Both the position numbers and the translations under genes were made by a program. A stretch of DNA of 64,000 bases from Azospirillum sp. TSH64 (GTDB lineage: Bacteria; Pseudomonadota; Alphaproteobacteria; Azospirillales; Azospirillaceae). Each line of letters begins with the position of its first letter. The stretch's first letter is position 1. The stretch spans positions 862,096 to 926,095 of the forward strand of contig NZ_LGQW01000015.1 of the NCBI RefSeq assembly GCF_003116035.1, written 5' to 3'. The notes under the pieces are model-generated. The model saw only the letters and a program-made list of their open reading frames with translations. It did no database searches and had not been told where the DNA came from. Shown here piece by piece: positions 27,450 to 37,665 of the stretch.

Positions 27450-28508
27450 TCAGCCTTGTCGGCTTGAGGTCGCAAGGTCGGGTATGCGTCTCCCCGTCTC
27501 CGGCATAGCCGCCGGCTGAGCGGGGAGATGCCCCAGCCCTTCGAGGGTCCGGCGCACCGCGAGGTCCAGGGGCGTGTGCGGTTCCCCGCCCAGGAAGGCC
27601 AGCAGGCGCCGGTTGTCCAGCCGCACCGGACGTTGCCAGAGATAGCGCATCTCGCCGAGTTCGCGGAACAGCGGCACCGCCACGCCGGCCAGCCGCAGCA
27701 GCCACCAGGGCATGCGCCGCACCGGCAGATCCGGCTTGCCAAGGGCATGCGCGATGGCCGCGACCATCCGGCTTCCATCGGCATCCCAATGGCCGTCCAT
27801 GTGAAACATCGCGTCGTCGCCCAGCTCCGCCTCGCGGTCGAGCAGGCGCATCGCCGTTTCCGCCACGTCGGGCAGATAGGCCCACTGATGGCCGACCCCC
27901 GGCCGGCCGGGCTGGTTGATGCGGGTCGGCGGCTTGCCGGGCGTCAGCAGGCCCTGGCTGAACCAGCTGTTGGCGGCCCTGGGCCCGAAGAAGTCGCCGC
28001 AGCGTAGGATCAACAGCCGCGCACCCTGTCCCACCGCAAGATGAAGACGGCGCTCCATCTCCACCCGGATGGCGCCCTTGCGGGTCAGCGGGGCCTGCGC
28101 CGCGGTTTCCGGGATCAGCGGGAAGACGTCGGGGCCGTAATTGTAGACGGTGCCGGGCAGCAGGATGCGGGCATTGTTGGCGACGGCGGCGGCGATGCTG
28201 TTGTCGACCATGGGTAGAACCAACCGATCCCAATCCTTGTAGCCGGGCGGGTTCACCGCATGGACGATCAGCGCCGCCCCCTCGGCCGCCGCCCTCACGT
28301 CGGCGGCGTTCATCGCATCGCCGACCACCCATTCGATGCCGTCCGGCTGTGGCTGCCCTTGTTTGGCCGGCTTGCGGCGCAACCCGCGCACGGTCCAGCC
28401 GCGCGCCACCAGCGCCCGCGCCAGTTCGCCGCCGATCCCGCCGGTCGCCCCCAAGACCAGAGCGGTCCTGCCTTTACCGGTCATCTGTCCTGCCATCGCT
28501 GCCTCCAT
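27450..28508 (-). CDS. NAD(P)-dependent epimerase/dehydratase (extended SDR)
   Basis: 352 residues. The Rossmann motif is LVLGATGGIGGELARALVARGW (about 16-38) followed by the RGLRRKP loop, suggesting NADP preference. NPPGYKDWDRL and the RILLPGTVYNYGPD segment hold the catalytic region; the usual YxxxK is replaced by a Tyr in VYNYGPD, as in atypical SDRs. The substrate is unknown. It is divergent from a LysR regulator, the classic arrangement for a regulated target. Confidence 0.85.
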   Translation of the reverse strand: MEAAMAGQMTGKGRTALVLGATGGIGGELARALVARGWTVRGLRRKPAKQGQPQPDGIEWVVGDAMNAADVRAAAEGAALIVHAVNPPGYKDWDRLVLPMVDNSIAAAVANNARILLPGTVYNYGPDVFPLIPETAAQAPLTRKGAIRVEMERRLHLAVGQGARLLILRCGDFFGPRAANSWFSQGLLTPGKPPTRINQPGRPGVGHQWAYLPDVAETAMRLLDREAELGDDAMFHMDGHWDADGSRMVAAIAHALGKPDLPVRRMPWWLLRLAGVAVPLFRELGEMRYLWQRPVRLDNRRLLAFLGGEPHTPLDLAVRRTLEGLGHLPAQPAAMPETGRRIPDLATSSRQG

Positions 28509-28561
28509 CGCCTTCCGCTTGGTGATGGAGAAGGATGGACCTGGGGGCGGGCTGAACGGAA

Positions 28562-28589
28562 TTGTCGAACTGCGGCTAACCGCTATACT
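28562..28589 (+). promoter_or_regulatory. Promoter of the LysR gene, probably leaderless
   Basis: TTGTCG (28562-28567) and TATACT (28584-28589) with a 16-bp spacer. The -10 ends 7 bases before the ATG at 28597 and no Shine-Dalgarno precedes the ATG, so the transcript would start at or next to the start codon. The spacer contains an inverted repeat GCGG-CTAA-CCGC, a possible autoregulatory site. Confidence 0.6.
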
Positions 28590-28596
28590 GAAATCG

Positions 28597-29532
28597 ATGA
28601 GCCATCCGCCGCCCAGTTGGGACCTTTACCGCAGTTTCCTGGCCGTGATCCGCGAGGGGTCGCTGTCGGCGGCGGCGCGTGCCCTGGGGTTGACACAACC
28701 GACGCTGGCCCGCCATGTCGCGGCGCTGGAGGAGGCGGTCGGCGGCCCGCTGTTCGTGCGCTCGCCACGCGGGCTGGACCCCACCGACGCGGCGCTGGCG
28801 CTGAAACCGCAGGCGGAGGCGCTGGACGCGGCGGCGGCCAGCCTGTGGCGCACCGCATCGGGCTATGGCGGGAAAGGCAGTGGGACGACGGGTGGCGGGG
28901 CGGAGGTGCGCGGCACGGTGCGGGTCACCGCCAGCGAGGTGGTGGGCGCCCGCATCCTGCCGGCGATCCTGGCAGACCTGCGCGACCGCCATCCAGCATT
29001 GGAGATCGAACTGGTGCTGTCGAACGCCGTCGACGACCTGTTGCAACGCAACGCCGATGTGGCTGTGCGGATGGTGGAGCCCGACCAGCAGGCATTGCTG
29101 GTGAAGCGGATCGGCGTCATCGCGCTCGGCATGTACGCCCACCGCGACTATCTCGACCGCCACGGCAGTCCGCAGTGTCTGGAGGATCTCGGCCGCCACA
29201 GCCTGATCGGCTTCGACCGCGAGACGCCGGACATCCGTTCCATGATGCGGCGGGCGCCGGGCCTCGCCCTGCCCCGCTTCGCCCTGCGGTCCGACAGCCA
29301 TCTGGCCCAGCTGTCGGCCATCGAGGCCGGGTTCGGCATCGGCATCTGCCAGGTCCCGCTGGCGCGGCGCAATCCCGAACTGGTCAGGCTGCTGGCCGAC
29401 GCTTTCGACATGCCGATGGGCATGTGGGTCGCCATGCACGAGGATCTGCGCTCCACCCCCCGCTGCCGCGCCGTCTTCGACGGGCTGGCGGCGGATCTAC
29501 GGGATCATGTATCGACGGATCATGCCGGGTAG
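28597..29532 (+). CDS. LysR-family transcriptional regulator
   Basis: 311 residues from ATG 28597. The N-terminal winged helix (about 1-65) is typical: LYRSFLAVIREGSLSAAARAL then TQPTLARHVAALEEAVGGPLFVRSPRG. The effector domain (about 95-300) has VRVTASEVVGARILPAILADL. Earlier in-frame starts reach back into the divergent SDR gene and are rejected. It likely controls that gene and itself; the effector is unknown. It is convergent with the lactate dehydrogenase gene (2 bp between stops). Confidence 0.92.
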   Translation: MSHPPPSWDLYRSFLAVIREGSLSAAARALGLTQPTLARHVAALEEAVGGPLFVRSPRGLDPTDAALALKPQAEALDAAAASLWRTASGYGGKGSGTTGGGAEVRGTVRVTASEVVGARILPAILADLRDRHPALEIELVLSNAVDDLLQRNADVAVRMVEPDQQALLVKRIGVIALGMYAHRDYLDRHGSPQCLEDLGRHSLIGFDRETPDIRSMMRRAPGLALPRFALRSDSHLAQLSAIEAGFGIGICQVPLARRNPELVRLLADAFDMPMGMWVAMHEDLRSTPRCRAVFDGLAADLRDHVSTDHAG

Positions 29533-29534
29533 CG

Positions 29535-30584
<1,050 letters not shown>

Positions 30585-30772
30585 TCACTCCTTTCCCGTT
30601 TTCAATAGGCGCGACGAAACGCCCCCTTGCCCAATGGTCATACCAGCCCGTAATGTTGCGCCGCAGCAAATGGCGGGGATGAAAGTCCGGGCCCACGCTG
30701 TTCGTCATCAAAACCGTCGGCATCCCGTGGCAGACTGGGGGCCGGCGCCTTATCCCAGCCCCGGATCCGGTC

Positions 30773-33484
30773 ATGACCGTTCGCAACCTCGACAAGCTGT
30801 TCAAGCCCGCCTCCATCGCCCTGATCGGCGCCAGCCGCAAGCCCGGCACGGTGGGGGCGGTGGTGGCCCGCAACCTGTTCCAGGCCGGCTTCGACGGGCC
30901 GGTGATGCCGGTCAACCCGACAGAGCGCGCGGTGGAAGGGGTGCTGACCTACAAGACGGTGGACAGCCTGCCGATCACCCCGGACCTGGGCGTCATCTGC
31001 ACCGCCCCGGACACGGTGGCGGCGACCATCGACGCGCTGGGCAAGCGCGGGACCAAGGCCGCCATCGTCATGACCAAGGGCATGTCGGCCGACCAGACCC
31101 AGGCGATGCTGGACACCGCCAAGCCCTATCTGATGCGGGTGCTGGGCCCGAACAGCCTGGGCGCCATGGTGCCCGGCCGCGGCATGAACGCCAGCTTCGC
31201 GCCGGTGGCGCCGCGCAAGGGCGACGTGGCGCTGGTGGCGCAGAGTTCCATGGTGCTGACCTCGGTCGCCGACTGGGCGACCTCGCGCGGGATCGGCTTT
31301 TCGCATCTGGTGTCGCTGGGCGACCGCGGCGACGTCGATTTCGGCGACCTGCTGGACTATCTGGCCTCCGACGTCACCGTGCGCGCCATCCTGCTCTATA
31401 TCGAGAGCATCACCCAGGCCCGCAAATTCATGTCGGCCGCCCGCTCCGCCTCGCGCCAGAAGCCGGTGATCGTCATCAAGGCCGGCCGGTCGGACGAGGC
31501 GCAGGAGGCCGCGGCCAGCCACACAGGCGCCCTGGCGGTGTCGGACGCCGTCTATGACGCGGTGTTCCGCCGGGCCGGCGTGCTGCGGGTCAACGATCTG
31601 GCCGAGCTGTTCGACGCCGCCGGCACGCTGGGCACCGGGGTGCCGATCACCGGCGACCGGCTGGCGATCCTGACCAACGGCGGCGGCATGGGGGTGATGG
31701 CCACCGACAAGCTGATCCAGGCCGGCGGCCGGCTCGCCGCCATGGCGGATGAGACGCAGGAGGCGCTGGCCAAGGCGCTCGGCCCCCAGCCGGGTGGAGG
31801 GCAGCCGGGCGGCACCCCCTTCCGCAACCCGCTGCGCATCGGCGCCGACGCCACGCCCAAGCGCTATGCCGAGGCGCTGAACGCGCTGATGCAGGACACC
31901 GGCAACGACGCCGTGCTGGTCCTGCACTGCCCGTCCGCCCTGACCGACAGCGAGGCCATCGCCCAGGCGGTGGCGGAGACGGTGCAGGCCAACAAGGCGC
32001 GCCGCCATCCGGTGCTGACCAGCTGGATCGGCGACCAGTCGGCGGTGGAGGCGCGCAAGCTGTTTGCCGAGGCCCGCATCCCGACCTACAGCGGCCCGTC
32101 CGACGCGGTGCGCGCCTTCATGCATCTGGTGCGCTACCGCCGCAGCCAGCAGCTGCTGATGGAGACCCCGCCGTCGGTGGCGGAGGATTTCCAGCCCGAC
32201 GAGATCACCGTGAAGAAGGTGATCTCCCGCGCCATGGCCGAGAAGCGCGAGTGGCTGAGCGAGTATGAGGCCAAGCGCGTGCTGGCCGCCTACGGCATCC
32301 CGGTGGTCGACACCCGCGTCGCCCAGACGCCGGAGGAGGCCGCCGCCGCCGCCCGCGTCATCGGCGGGCCGATCGCGCTGAAGATCCTGTCGCACGACAT
32401 CACCCACAAGTCCGACGTCGGCGGCGTCGCTCTCGGCCTGACCAGCCCGGAGGACGTGAAGGCCGAGGCCGAGGCGATGCTGGCCCGCGTCGCCGAGCTG
32501 GCGCCGGAGGCGAAGATCGAGGGCTTCACCGTGCAGGAGATGGCGGTCCGCCCCGACGCCTACGAGCTGATCGTCGGCATGACCGAGAACGAGATGTTCG
32601 GCCCGGTCCTGCTGTTCGGCGAGGGCGGCATCGGCGTCGAGGTGGTGGAGGATTACGCGCTGGCCCTGCCGCCGTTGAACATGAAGCTGGCGGCCGAACA
32701 GATGAGCCGCACCCGCATCCACCGCCAGCTCCAGGGCTACCGCTCACGCGCGGCGGTCGATCTGGACGCGGTGGCGCTGACGCTGAACAAGGTCAGCCAG
32801 CTGGTCGTCGATTTCCCCGAGATCGCGGAGATGGACATCAACCCGCTGCTGGCCGACGCCGACGGCGTGACGGCGCTGGACGCCCGCATCAAGGTCGGCG
32901 TGCCGGCCCTGGCCGGGGCGGCGAGGCTGGCGATCCGCCCCTATCCCAAGTCGCTGGAAGACCGCATCACCATCAAGGACGGCCGCCAGTTCTTCGTCCG
33001 CCCGATCCTGCCGGAGGACGAGCCGCTGGTGCACCATCTGGTGGAGAACCAGACGGCGGAAGACCTGCGCCTGCGCTTCTTCGCCCCGCTGAAACGGCTG
33101 TCGCACCAGGCGGCGGCGCGGCTGACCCAGATCGACTACGACCGCGAGATGGGGCTGATCGCCGTCGGTCCCGACCCGCAGACCGGCGACACCATCATGT
33201 ATGGCGTGGTGCGCATCACCGCCGACCCCGACAACCGCCGCGCCGAATATGCGGTGATGGTGCGGTCCGACATGAAGGGCCAGGGTCTGGGCTATATCAT
33301 GATGAACAAGATCCTCGATTACGCCCGCTCGCGCGGCATCAAGGAGGTCTATGGCGAGGTTCTGCGCGAGAACACCAACATGCTGAACATGTGCCGCGCG
33401 CTGGGGTTCGTCCGCAAGGAGAACCTGGACGAGCCCGGCGTGGTGGAGGTCCGCATCGAACTGGGCGGCGGGCTGGCAGCGTAG
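30773..33484 (+). CDS. Acyl-CoA synthetase (NDP-forming)-like / GNAT acetyltransferase fusion, PatZ type
   Basis: 903 residues. Order: CoA-binding domain (about 8-130, ALIGASRKPGTVGAVVARNL), succinyl-CoA-ligase-like domains (about 150-460), ATP-grasp (about 490-710, KRVLAAYGIPVVDTR and IALKILSHDITHKSDVGGV), and a C-terminal GNAT domain (about 735-900, VRSDMKGQGLGYIMMNKIL). This architecture is that of Pat/PatZ, which acetylates and inactivates acetyl-CoA synthetase and other proteins. The AASHTGALA segment keeps the His used as phospho-intermediate in true ADP-forming enzymes, so synthetase activity is possible. No strong Shine-Dalgarno is seen. Confidence 0.9.
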   Translation: MTVRNLDKLFKPASIALIGASRKPGTVGAVVARNLFQAGFDGPVMPVNPTERAVEGVLTYKTVDSLPITPDLGVICTAPDTVAATIDALGKRGTKAAIVMTKGMSADQTQAMLDTAKPYLMRVLGPNSLGAMVPGRGMNASFAPVAPRKGDVALVAQSSMVLTSVADWATSRGIGFSHLVSLGDRGDVDFGDLLDYLASDVTVRAILLYIESITQARKFMSAARSASRQKPVIVIKAGRSDEAQEAAASHTGALAVSDAVYDAVFRRAGVLRVNDLAELFDAAGTLGTGVPITGDRLAILTNGGGMGVMATDKLIQAGGRLAAMADETQEALAKALGPQPGGGQPGGTPFRNPLRIGADATPKRYAEALNALMQDTGNDAVLVLHCPSALTDSEAIAQAVAETVQANKARRHPVLTSWIGDQSAVEARKLFAEARIPTYSGPSDAVRAFMHLVRYRRSQQLLMETPPSVAEDFQPDEITVKKVISRAMAEKREWLSEYEAKRVLAAYGIPVVDTRVAQTPEEAAAAARVIGGPIALKILSHDITHKSDVGGVALGLTSPEDVKAEAEAMLARVAELAPEAKIEGFTVQEMAVRPDAYELIVGMTENEMFGPVLLFGEGGIGVEVVEDYALALPPLNMKLAAEQMSRTRIHRQLQGYRSRAAVDLDAVALTLNKVSQLVVDFPEIAEMDINPLLADADGVTALDARIKVGVPALAGAARLAIRPYPKSLEDRITIKDGRQFFVRPILPEDEPLVHHLVENQTAEDLRLRFFAPLKRLSHQAAARLTQIDYDREMGLIAVGPDPQTGDTIMYGVVRITADPDNRRAEYAVMVRSDMKGQGLGYIMMNKILDYARSRGIKEVYGEVLRENTNMLNMCRALGFVRKENLDEPGVVEVRIELGGGLAA

Positions 33485-33537
33485 AGGTTTCTATACCGTC
33501 GGTTGACTACAGGCACGGATGGGGCAATATCAGGCTT

Positions 33538-33568
33538 GGCGGGCAGGGGCTGCTATCCCCTGCCCGCC
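33538..33568. terminator. Strong 12-bp hairpin between patZ-like gene and the tiny ORF
   Basis: GGCGGGCAGGGG-CTGCTAT-CCCCTGCCCGCC is perfect over 12 bp. It is 54 bp after the patZ-like stop and 11 bp after the stop of the minus-strand 23-codon gene, so it could stop both convergent transcripts. Neither side has a real T-run. Confidence 0.6.
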
Positions 33569-33578
33569 GGCCCGATCC

Positions 33579-33650
33579 TTACCGGTAGAGGTCAAGCAGC
33601 CGCTTGACGATCTCCAGCAGGAGGATCAGGAGCTTGAGGATATGCAACAT
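33579..33650 (-). CDS. Tiny hydrophobic peptide, 23 residues
   Basis: ATG at 33650, TAA at 33579-33581. The peptide begins MLHILKLLILLL and continues with E13, K16, R17, D20 and ends LYR: a leucine-rich amphipathic or membrane helix. An excellent Shine-Dalgarno (GAGGAG 8 bp before the ATG) makes translation likely. The leader contains a stable hairpin (GGGATGGCGG/CCGCCATCCC at 33676-33700), and a weak promoter (TTGCGA-17 bp-ATACCT, 33728-33756) lies farther up. The hairpin at 33538-33568 closes the unit. Size and composition resemble type I toxin peptides or small membrane regulators, but no family is recognised. Confidence 0.5.
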   Translation of the reverse strand: MLHILKLLILLLEIVKRLLDLYR

Positions 33651-33802
33651 CCTCTTCACTCCTCGCAAGCGGCGGGGATGGCGGCCGGTCCGCCATCCCG
33701 TCCGCGCCGCCACTGTGGCGCACGCATAGGTATTGCGGAAGCGCTTTCACTCGCAAAATCAGGAATTCCGGTGACTGCGACCTGCCGTCGCGGGCTTCGC
33801 TT

Positions 33803-34633
33803 TTACGCCGGCCCCAGCACGACCTTCACGTCGGCGGGCTGGCCGAAGAAGGGGGCCGAGGTGATCAGCAGGCGGCAGCCGGCCGCGGCATAGGCGGCGG
33901 CGTTCGCCTCGGTCACCCCGCCGGCCGGGGCCACCACCGGCGGCGGCGTCAGGTGCCTTGTCGCCTCGATCACCGCGCGGGCGGCGGCGGGCGGCAGCTT
34001 TTCCAGCTGGATCACGTCGGCGCCGGCCTCTGCGAAGGCCACGGCCTCCTCCATCGACCCGACCTCCACCACGATCTTCTTTTCCGGCGCCTTGCGGCGC
34101 AGCGCCGCGATCCAGGCCTCCGGAGCGTCGCTCAGGAAGGCGCGGTGTTCGGGGAAGACCAGCAGCGTTTCCGACAGGCCCAGACGGTGCATCACCGCCC
34201 CGCCCGCCTGCACCGCCTTGACGCTGAGATCCTTGGCACCGGGGAAGTTCTTGCGGGTGCAGGCGACGGTCACGCCGGGAGCCGCCTCGACGATGCGGCG
34301 GGCCCGGGTGGCGATGCCGGAGGCGTATTCGACCAGGGTCTGCGCCACCTTCCAGGCATGGTGCAGCGCCCCGGCCGGGCCGTCCGCCTCGAGGAAGAGC
34401 GCTCCGGCCTCGACGGCGGTGCCGCTGGGCTCGACGCGCAGGACCCGGCCGCCGGCCCTCTCCACCAGACGCGCCGCCTCCTCCGTCCCCGCCAGCACCA
34501 TGGCGCCGCGGGCGGCGAAGCTCATGCGGGCATGACGGGCGGCGATGCCGAGCGAGCCGGTGGTCAGGTCGCCGTAGGGAACATCCTGCGCCAGAAGCGC
34601 GTCGAGGGCGGCGTCGGGCAGGATGGTCGTCAT
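33803..34633 (-). CDS. modD: ModD, quinolinate phosphoribosyltransferase-like molybdenum protein
   Basis: 276 residues, related to NadC. Conserved blocks: DVPYGDLTTGSLGI, QTLVEYASGIATRARRIV, VACTRKNFPGAKDLSVKAV (with the Lys/Arg ligands of the phosphate site) and IQLEKLPP. The N-terminal pattern and the KNFPGAKDLSVKAVQAGGAVMHRLGLSET stretch fit ModD, a NadC paralogue found with molybdate transport genes. Its biochemical role is not settled. No other mod gene is nearby. It follows corA by 28 bp and may be in the same operon. Confidence 0.85.
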   Translation of the reverse strand: MTTILPDAALDALLAQDVPYGDLTTGSLGIAARHARMSFAARGAMVLAGTEEAARLVERAGGRVLRVEPSGTAVEAGALFLEADGPAGALHHAWKVAQTLVEYASGIATRARRIVEAAPGVTVACTRKNFPGAKDLSVKAVQAGGAVMHRLGLSETLLVFPEHRAFLSDAPEAWIAALRRKAPEKKIVVEVGSMEEAVAFAEAGADVIQLEKLPPAAARAVIEATRHLTPPPVVAPAGGVTEANAAAYAAAGCRLLITSAPFFGQPADVKVVLGPA

Positions 34634-34661
34634 CGGCGGGATTTCCCTGTTGAAGGTGGGT

Positions 34662-35657
34662 TTACAGCCAGCCGCGCCGGCGGAAATACCAGAGCGGGAC
34701 CACCGCCGACAGCACCATCAGCAGGATGGCCATCGGGTAGCCGAACTCCCAGTCCAGTTCCGGCATGTGCTTGAAGTTCATGCCATAGGCCGACGCGATC
34801 AGCGTCGGCGGCATCAGCGCCACCGAGACGACCGAGAAGATCTTGATGATGGCGTTCTGCTCGATGTTGATCAGGCCCAGCGTGGCGTCGAGCAGGAAGT
34901 TCGCCTCGTGCGCCAGGAAGCCGGCATGCTCGGTCAGGGACCGCAAGTCGCGCGTCATCGTCTTCAGCGCGGTCTTCTGGTCCTTGTTCAGCCGCCCGCC
35001 GCTGACCGAGGTCATGAACACCACCAGCCGGTCGAGGCCGGCCAAGCTGTCGCGCACCTTGTGGGTCAGGTCGCCGGCCCGGCCGATGCCGCGCAGCACG
35101 TCCTGCAGCTCGTCCGGCTTCTTGGCCGCCTTGCCGAAGCCGCCACCGTCCAGCGAATCGTCGAAGACGCGGGCCGACAGCTCGTCGATGCGGCCGCCGA
35201 CCAGCTCCAGCACGTCGGCGACCCGGTCGATCACCGCGTCCAGCAGGCCGAACAGCGCGCTCTCTCCCGTCGCCAGCAGTTCCGGCTGGCGGACGCAGCG
35301 GGCGGCGAAGGTGATGACCGGCAGCGGTTCGGTGTAGCGCAGCGTGATCAGGTGGCGCGGGGTCAGCACGAAGGTCAGCTCGCCCTGCTCGGGATGCGGC
35401 GAGGTCGCGCGCGAGATGATGGGAGAGGTCATGTAGATCCCCTCCCCCTCGACATAGAGCTGGCTGGAGGCCTCGATCTCCTTCATCTCCTCGCGCGTCG
35501 GCAGGTCGCAGCCGGTCAGCGCGCCGACATGGGCGCGCTCCGCTTCGGTCGGACGCAGAAGGTCGATCCAGACGGCGCCGCCCGGCAAAGGCTCGCCGAG
35601 GTCCAGCGGCTGGCGCACCACCCGCCCGTCTTCGGCACGGGCATGGACGGTGATCAA
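34662..35657 (-). CDS. corA: CorA-type magnesium/divalent cation channel
   Basis: 331 residues from an unusual TTG at 35657, with GGAAGAGG 7 bp upstream. This start overlaps the folD stop codon (TTGA), so the two are coupled. The N-terminal cytoplasmic domain has [13 protein letters not shown] and [11 protein letters not shown] long helical stalk precedes two C-terminal membrane helices with the selectivity signature YGMNF and the [11 protein letters not shown] loop. It forms a homopentameric Mg/Co channel. Confidence 0.92.
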   Translation of the reverse strand: MITVHARAEDGRVVRQPLDLGEPLPGGAVWIDLLRPTEAERAHVGALTGCDLPTREEMKEIEASSQLYVEGEGIYMTSPIISRATSPHPEQGELTFVLTPRHLITLRYTEPLPVITFAARCVRQPELLATGESALFGLLDAVIDRVADVLELVGGRIDELSARVFDDSLDGGGFGKAAKKPDELQDVLRGIGRAGDLTHKVRDSLAGLDRLVVFMTSVSGGRLNKDQKTALKTMTRDLRSLTEHAGFLAHEANFLLDATLGLINIEQNAIIKIFSVVSVALMPPTLIASAYGMNFKHMPELDWEFGYPMAILLMVLSAVVPLWYFRRRGWL

Positions 35658-36559
35658 AGGGCAGCCTCTTCCGGCACCGGCGCGCCGGCGGCGCGGCAGG
35701 CCGCGGCCAGCGTGTTCAGCATCAGGCAGGCGATGGTCATCGGGCCGACGCCGCCGGGAACCGGCGTGATGGCGCCGGCGACCTTGACCGCCTCGTCGAA
35801 GGCGACGTCGCCGACCAGGCGGGTCTTGCCCGGTTCCGCCGCCGGAACGCGGTTGATGCCGACGTCGATCACGGTGGCCCCCGGCTTGATCCAGTCGCCG
35901 CGCACCATCTCCGGCCGGCCGACCGCCGCCACCAGGATGTCGGCGCGGCGGCATTCGCCGGCCAGATCGGCCGTGCGGGAATGGGCCAGCGTCACCGTGC
36001 AGTCGGCCTGGAGCAGGAGCTGGGCCATCGGCTTGCCGACGATGTTGGAGCGGCCGAGCACCAGCGCCCGCTTGCCCTTCAGGTCGCGGCCCAGCGTGTC
36101 GCGGATCAGCAGCAGGCTGCCCAGCGGCGTGCAGGGCACGATGGCGCCCGGCTGGCCGGTGGCGAGCAGGCCGGCATTGACGACGTGGAAGCCGTCGGCG
36201 TCCTTTTCCGGGACGATGCGGGCCAGCACCTTCTGGGTGTCGATGTGTTTGGGCAGCGGCAGTTGGACCAGGATGCCGTGCACGGCGGGGTCGGCGTTCA
36301 GCCGGTCGATCAGCGCCAGCAGGTCGGCCTCGGCCATGTCGGCCGGCTCGTGATGGTCGAAGCTGTTCATGCCCAACTCGACCAGCGCCCGCTCCTTGGA
36401 ACGGACATAGACCTGGCTGGCCGCATCCTCACCCACCAGCACGACGGCCAGACCGGGGGTGACGCCGTGGCTGGCCTTCAACGCCGCCACGCCATCCGCC
36501 ACCCGCGCACGCAGGCCGGCCGCAAAGGCCTTGCCGTCGATGATCTTCGCGTCCGCCAT
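35654..36559 (-). CDS. folD: Methylenetetrahydrofolate dehydrogenase/cyclohydrolase
   Basis: 301 residues from ATG 36559. It is bifunctional: it oxidises 5,10-methylene-THF and hydrolyses the methenyl product to 10-formyl-THF. Motifs: [14 protein letters not shown] (catalytic Lys), [24 protein letters not shown], Rossmann [15 protein letters not shown] and [14 protein letters not shown]. It is 2 bp from the yggU stop and shares its last bases with corA, so the yggT-yggU-folD-corA genes form a compact operon. Confidence 0.96.
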   Translation of the reverse strand: MADAKIIDGKAFAAGLRARVADGVAALKASHGVTPGLAVVLVGEDAASQVYVRSKERALVELGMNSFDHHEPADMAEADLLALIDRLNADPAVHGILVQLPLPKHIDTQKVLARIVPEKDADGFHVVNAGLLATGQPGAIVPCTPLGSLLLIRDTLGRDLKGKRALVLGRSNIVGKPMAQLLLQADCTVTLAHSRTADLAGECRRADILVAAVGRPEMVRGDWIKPGATVIDVGINRVPAAEPGKTRLVGDVAFDEAVKVAGAITPVPGGVGPMTIACLMLNTLAAACRAAGAPVPEEAAL

Positions 36560-36560
36560 G

Positions 36561-36914
36561 CTACTCTCCACCCTCGCTGCCCACATCGTCGATCAGGGGC
36601 GACAGCCGCGCCAGCAATTCCGCCGGGTCGCCCGCCACATGCAAAATCTTGTTCCGGTCGGTGGCGCCGGCCACCACGGTCAGGCTGGTCTTGGGCAGTT
36701 TCCACGCCTTCGACAACAGTTTTATGACGGCCTCGTTGGCCTTGCCGTTTTCCGGCACCGCCGTGACCGCCAGCTTGAGCACCCGTTTCCCCTCCCCCTT
36801 CGCATCGACCGCATCGGCCGTGCCGGTCACCGCGTTGCGCGACGCCTTGGGCGTCACCCGAAGCGCCACCCGCAGCCCGTCGGCCACCGCCTCGAAGGGG
36901 GAGGAGGATGCCAC
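36561..36914 (-). CDS. yggU: DUF167/YggU-family protein
   Basis: 117 residues from GTG 36914, 2 bp after the yggT stop. It has the family core [16 protein letters not shown] and [44 protein letters not shown]. Function is unknown; yggT and yggU are neighbours in many proteobacteria, as here. Confidence 0.9.
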   Translation of the reverse strand: MASSSPFEAVADGLRVALRVTPKASRNAVTGTADAVDAKGEGKRVLKLAVTAVPENGKANEAVIKLLSKAWKLPKTSLTVVAGATDRNKILHVAGDPAELLARLSPLIDDVGSEGGE

Positions 36915-36916
36915 GA

Positions 36917-37201
36917 TCAGAAGCGCGGCCAGTATTGGGCCATCAGGTTCTGGATGAAGGAGATCGCCAGCAGCACGACGATGGGCGACAGGTCCAGCCC
37001 GCCCAGGTTGGGCAGGACGCGGCGGATCGGGCGCAGCACCGGCTCGGTGATGCGGTACAGGAAATCGCCGATCAGGTAGACCGCGCGGTTGCGCGTGTTC
37101 ACGATGTTGAACGCCACCAGCCAGCTGAGGATCGCCGACAGGATCAGGACCCAGAAGAACAGATCCAGGATGGTGTTGATGAGCAAATACAGCGCGATCA
37201 T
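36917..37201 (-). CDS. yggT: YggT-family integral membrane protein
   Basis: 94 residues with two membrane segments (about 3-28 and 70-88) and the motif RNRAVYLIGDFLYRITEPVLRPIRRVLP between them, characteristic of YggT. Suggested roles in the family include osmotic stress tolerance and chloroplast/cell division homologues; none can be read from this sequence. First gene of the yggT-yggU-folD-corA-modD run. Confidence 0.93.
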   Translation of the reverse strand: MIALYLLINTILDLFFWVLILSAILSWLVAFNIVNTRNRAVYLIGDFLYRITEPVLRPIRRVLPNLGGLDLSPIVVLLAISFIQNLMAQYWPRF

Positions 37202-37507
37202 GCCGGGCCAGCTCCAGTGCGGTTTTTGCGACGGCCGCGCGCAGAGGGTTGCGCAGCGGGCGCCAGCCTTTTCCGGGCACCCTAAGCATAAGCGGAGAGG
37301 CCTGTCCAGTACGGCGGCCCGCCGATCGGCCGGGCGGCCTGCGGCGGATCGGCCGTCCTATGCCCCGCCCTGCGCTCCATCCCGAGCCCCCTCCGACGTC
37401 ATCGCACGCACACGTCATTTTTTCTGAATCAAGCGCTTGACAGCACCCCCCGCGATGGACAATATCCGCGCCACGCCGGGGCGACGAAGACGCAACGGTG
37501 TGAGTGT
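37202..37507. other. Intergenic region before tRNA-Ala
   Basis: No gene is seen. It separates the divergent yggT and tRNA-Ala. The only clear signal is the promoter at 37437-37465. Confidence 0.6.
37437..37465 (+). promoter_or_regulatory. Promoter of tRNA-Ala
   Basis: A perfect TTGACA (37437-37442) and CAATAT (37460-37465) with a 17-bp spacer, 42 bp before the tRNA. Confidence 0.85.
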
Positions 37508-37583
37508 GGGGCCGTAGCTCAGCTGGGAGAGCGACGCGTTCGCAATGCGTAGGTCGGGAGTTCGATCCTCCTCGGCTCCACCA
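37508..37583 (+). tRNA. tRNA-Ala (anticodon CGC)
   Basis: GGGGCCGTAGCTCAGCTGGG at the 5' end and CGGCTCC plus ACCA at the 3' end form a normal acceptor stem. The anticodon stem-loop is ACGCG-TTCGCAA-TGCGT, giving CGC (alanine, codon GCG). CCA is encoded. It is 76 bases and marks the left side of a short stretch of island-like genes. Confidence 0.97.
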
Positions 37584-37626
37584 TTTTCCCCTTCCCTGGA
37601 AGGGTGAGACAAGTCGGTAGAAGGTC

Positions 37627-37665
37627 AGCGGGCGTTGCCGGGAACGGCATCTGGCCCGCTTTTTC
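37627..37665 (+). terminator. Terminator after tRNA-Ala
   Basis: AGCGGGC (37627-37633) pairs with GCCCGCT (37654-37660), with inner pairing in the loop (GTTGCC/GGCAT region), followed by TTTTCGTTTT. Confidence 0.75.
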
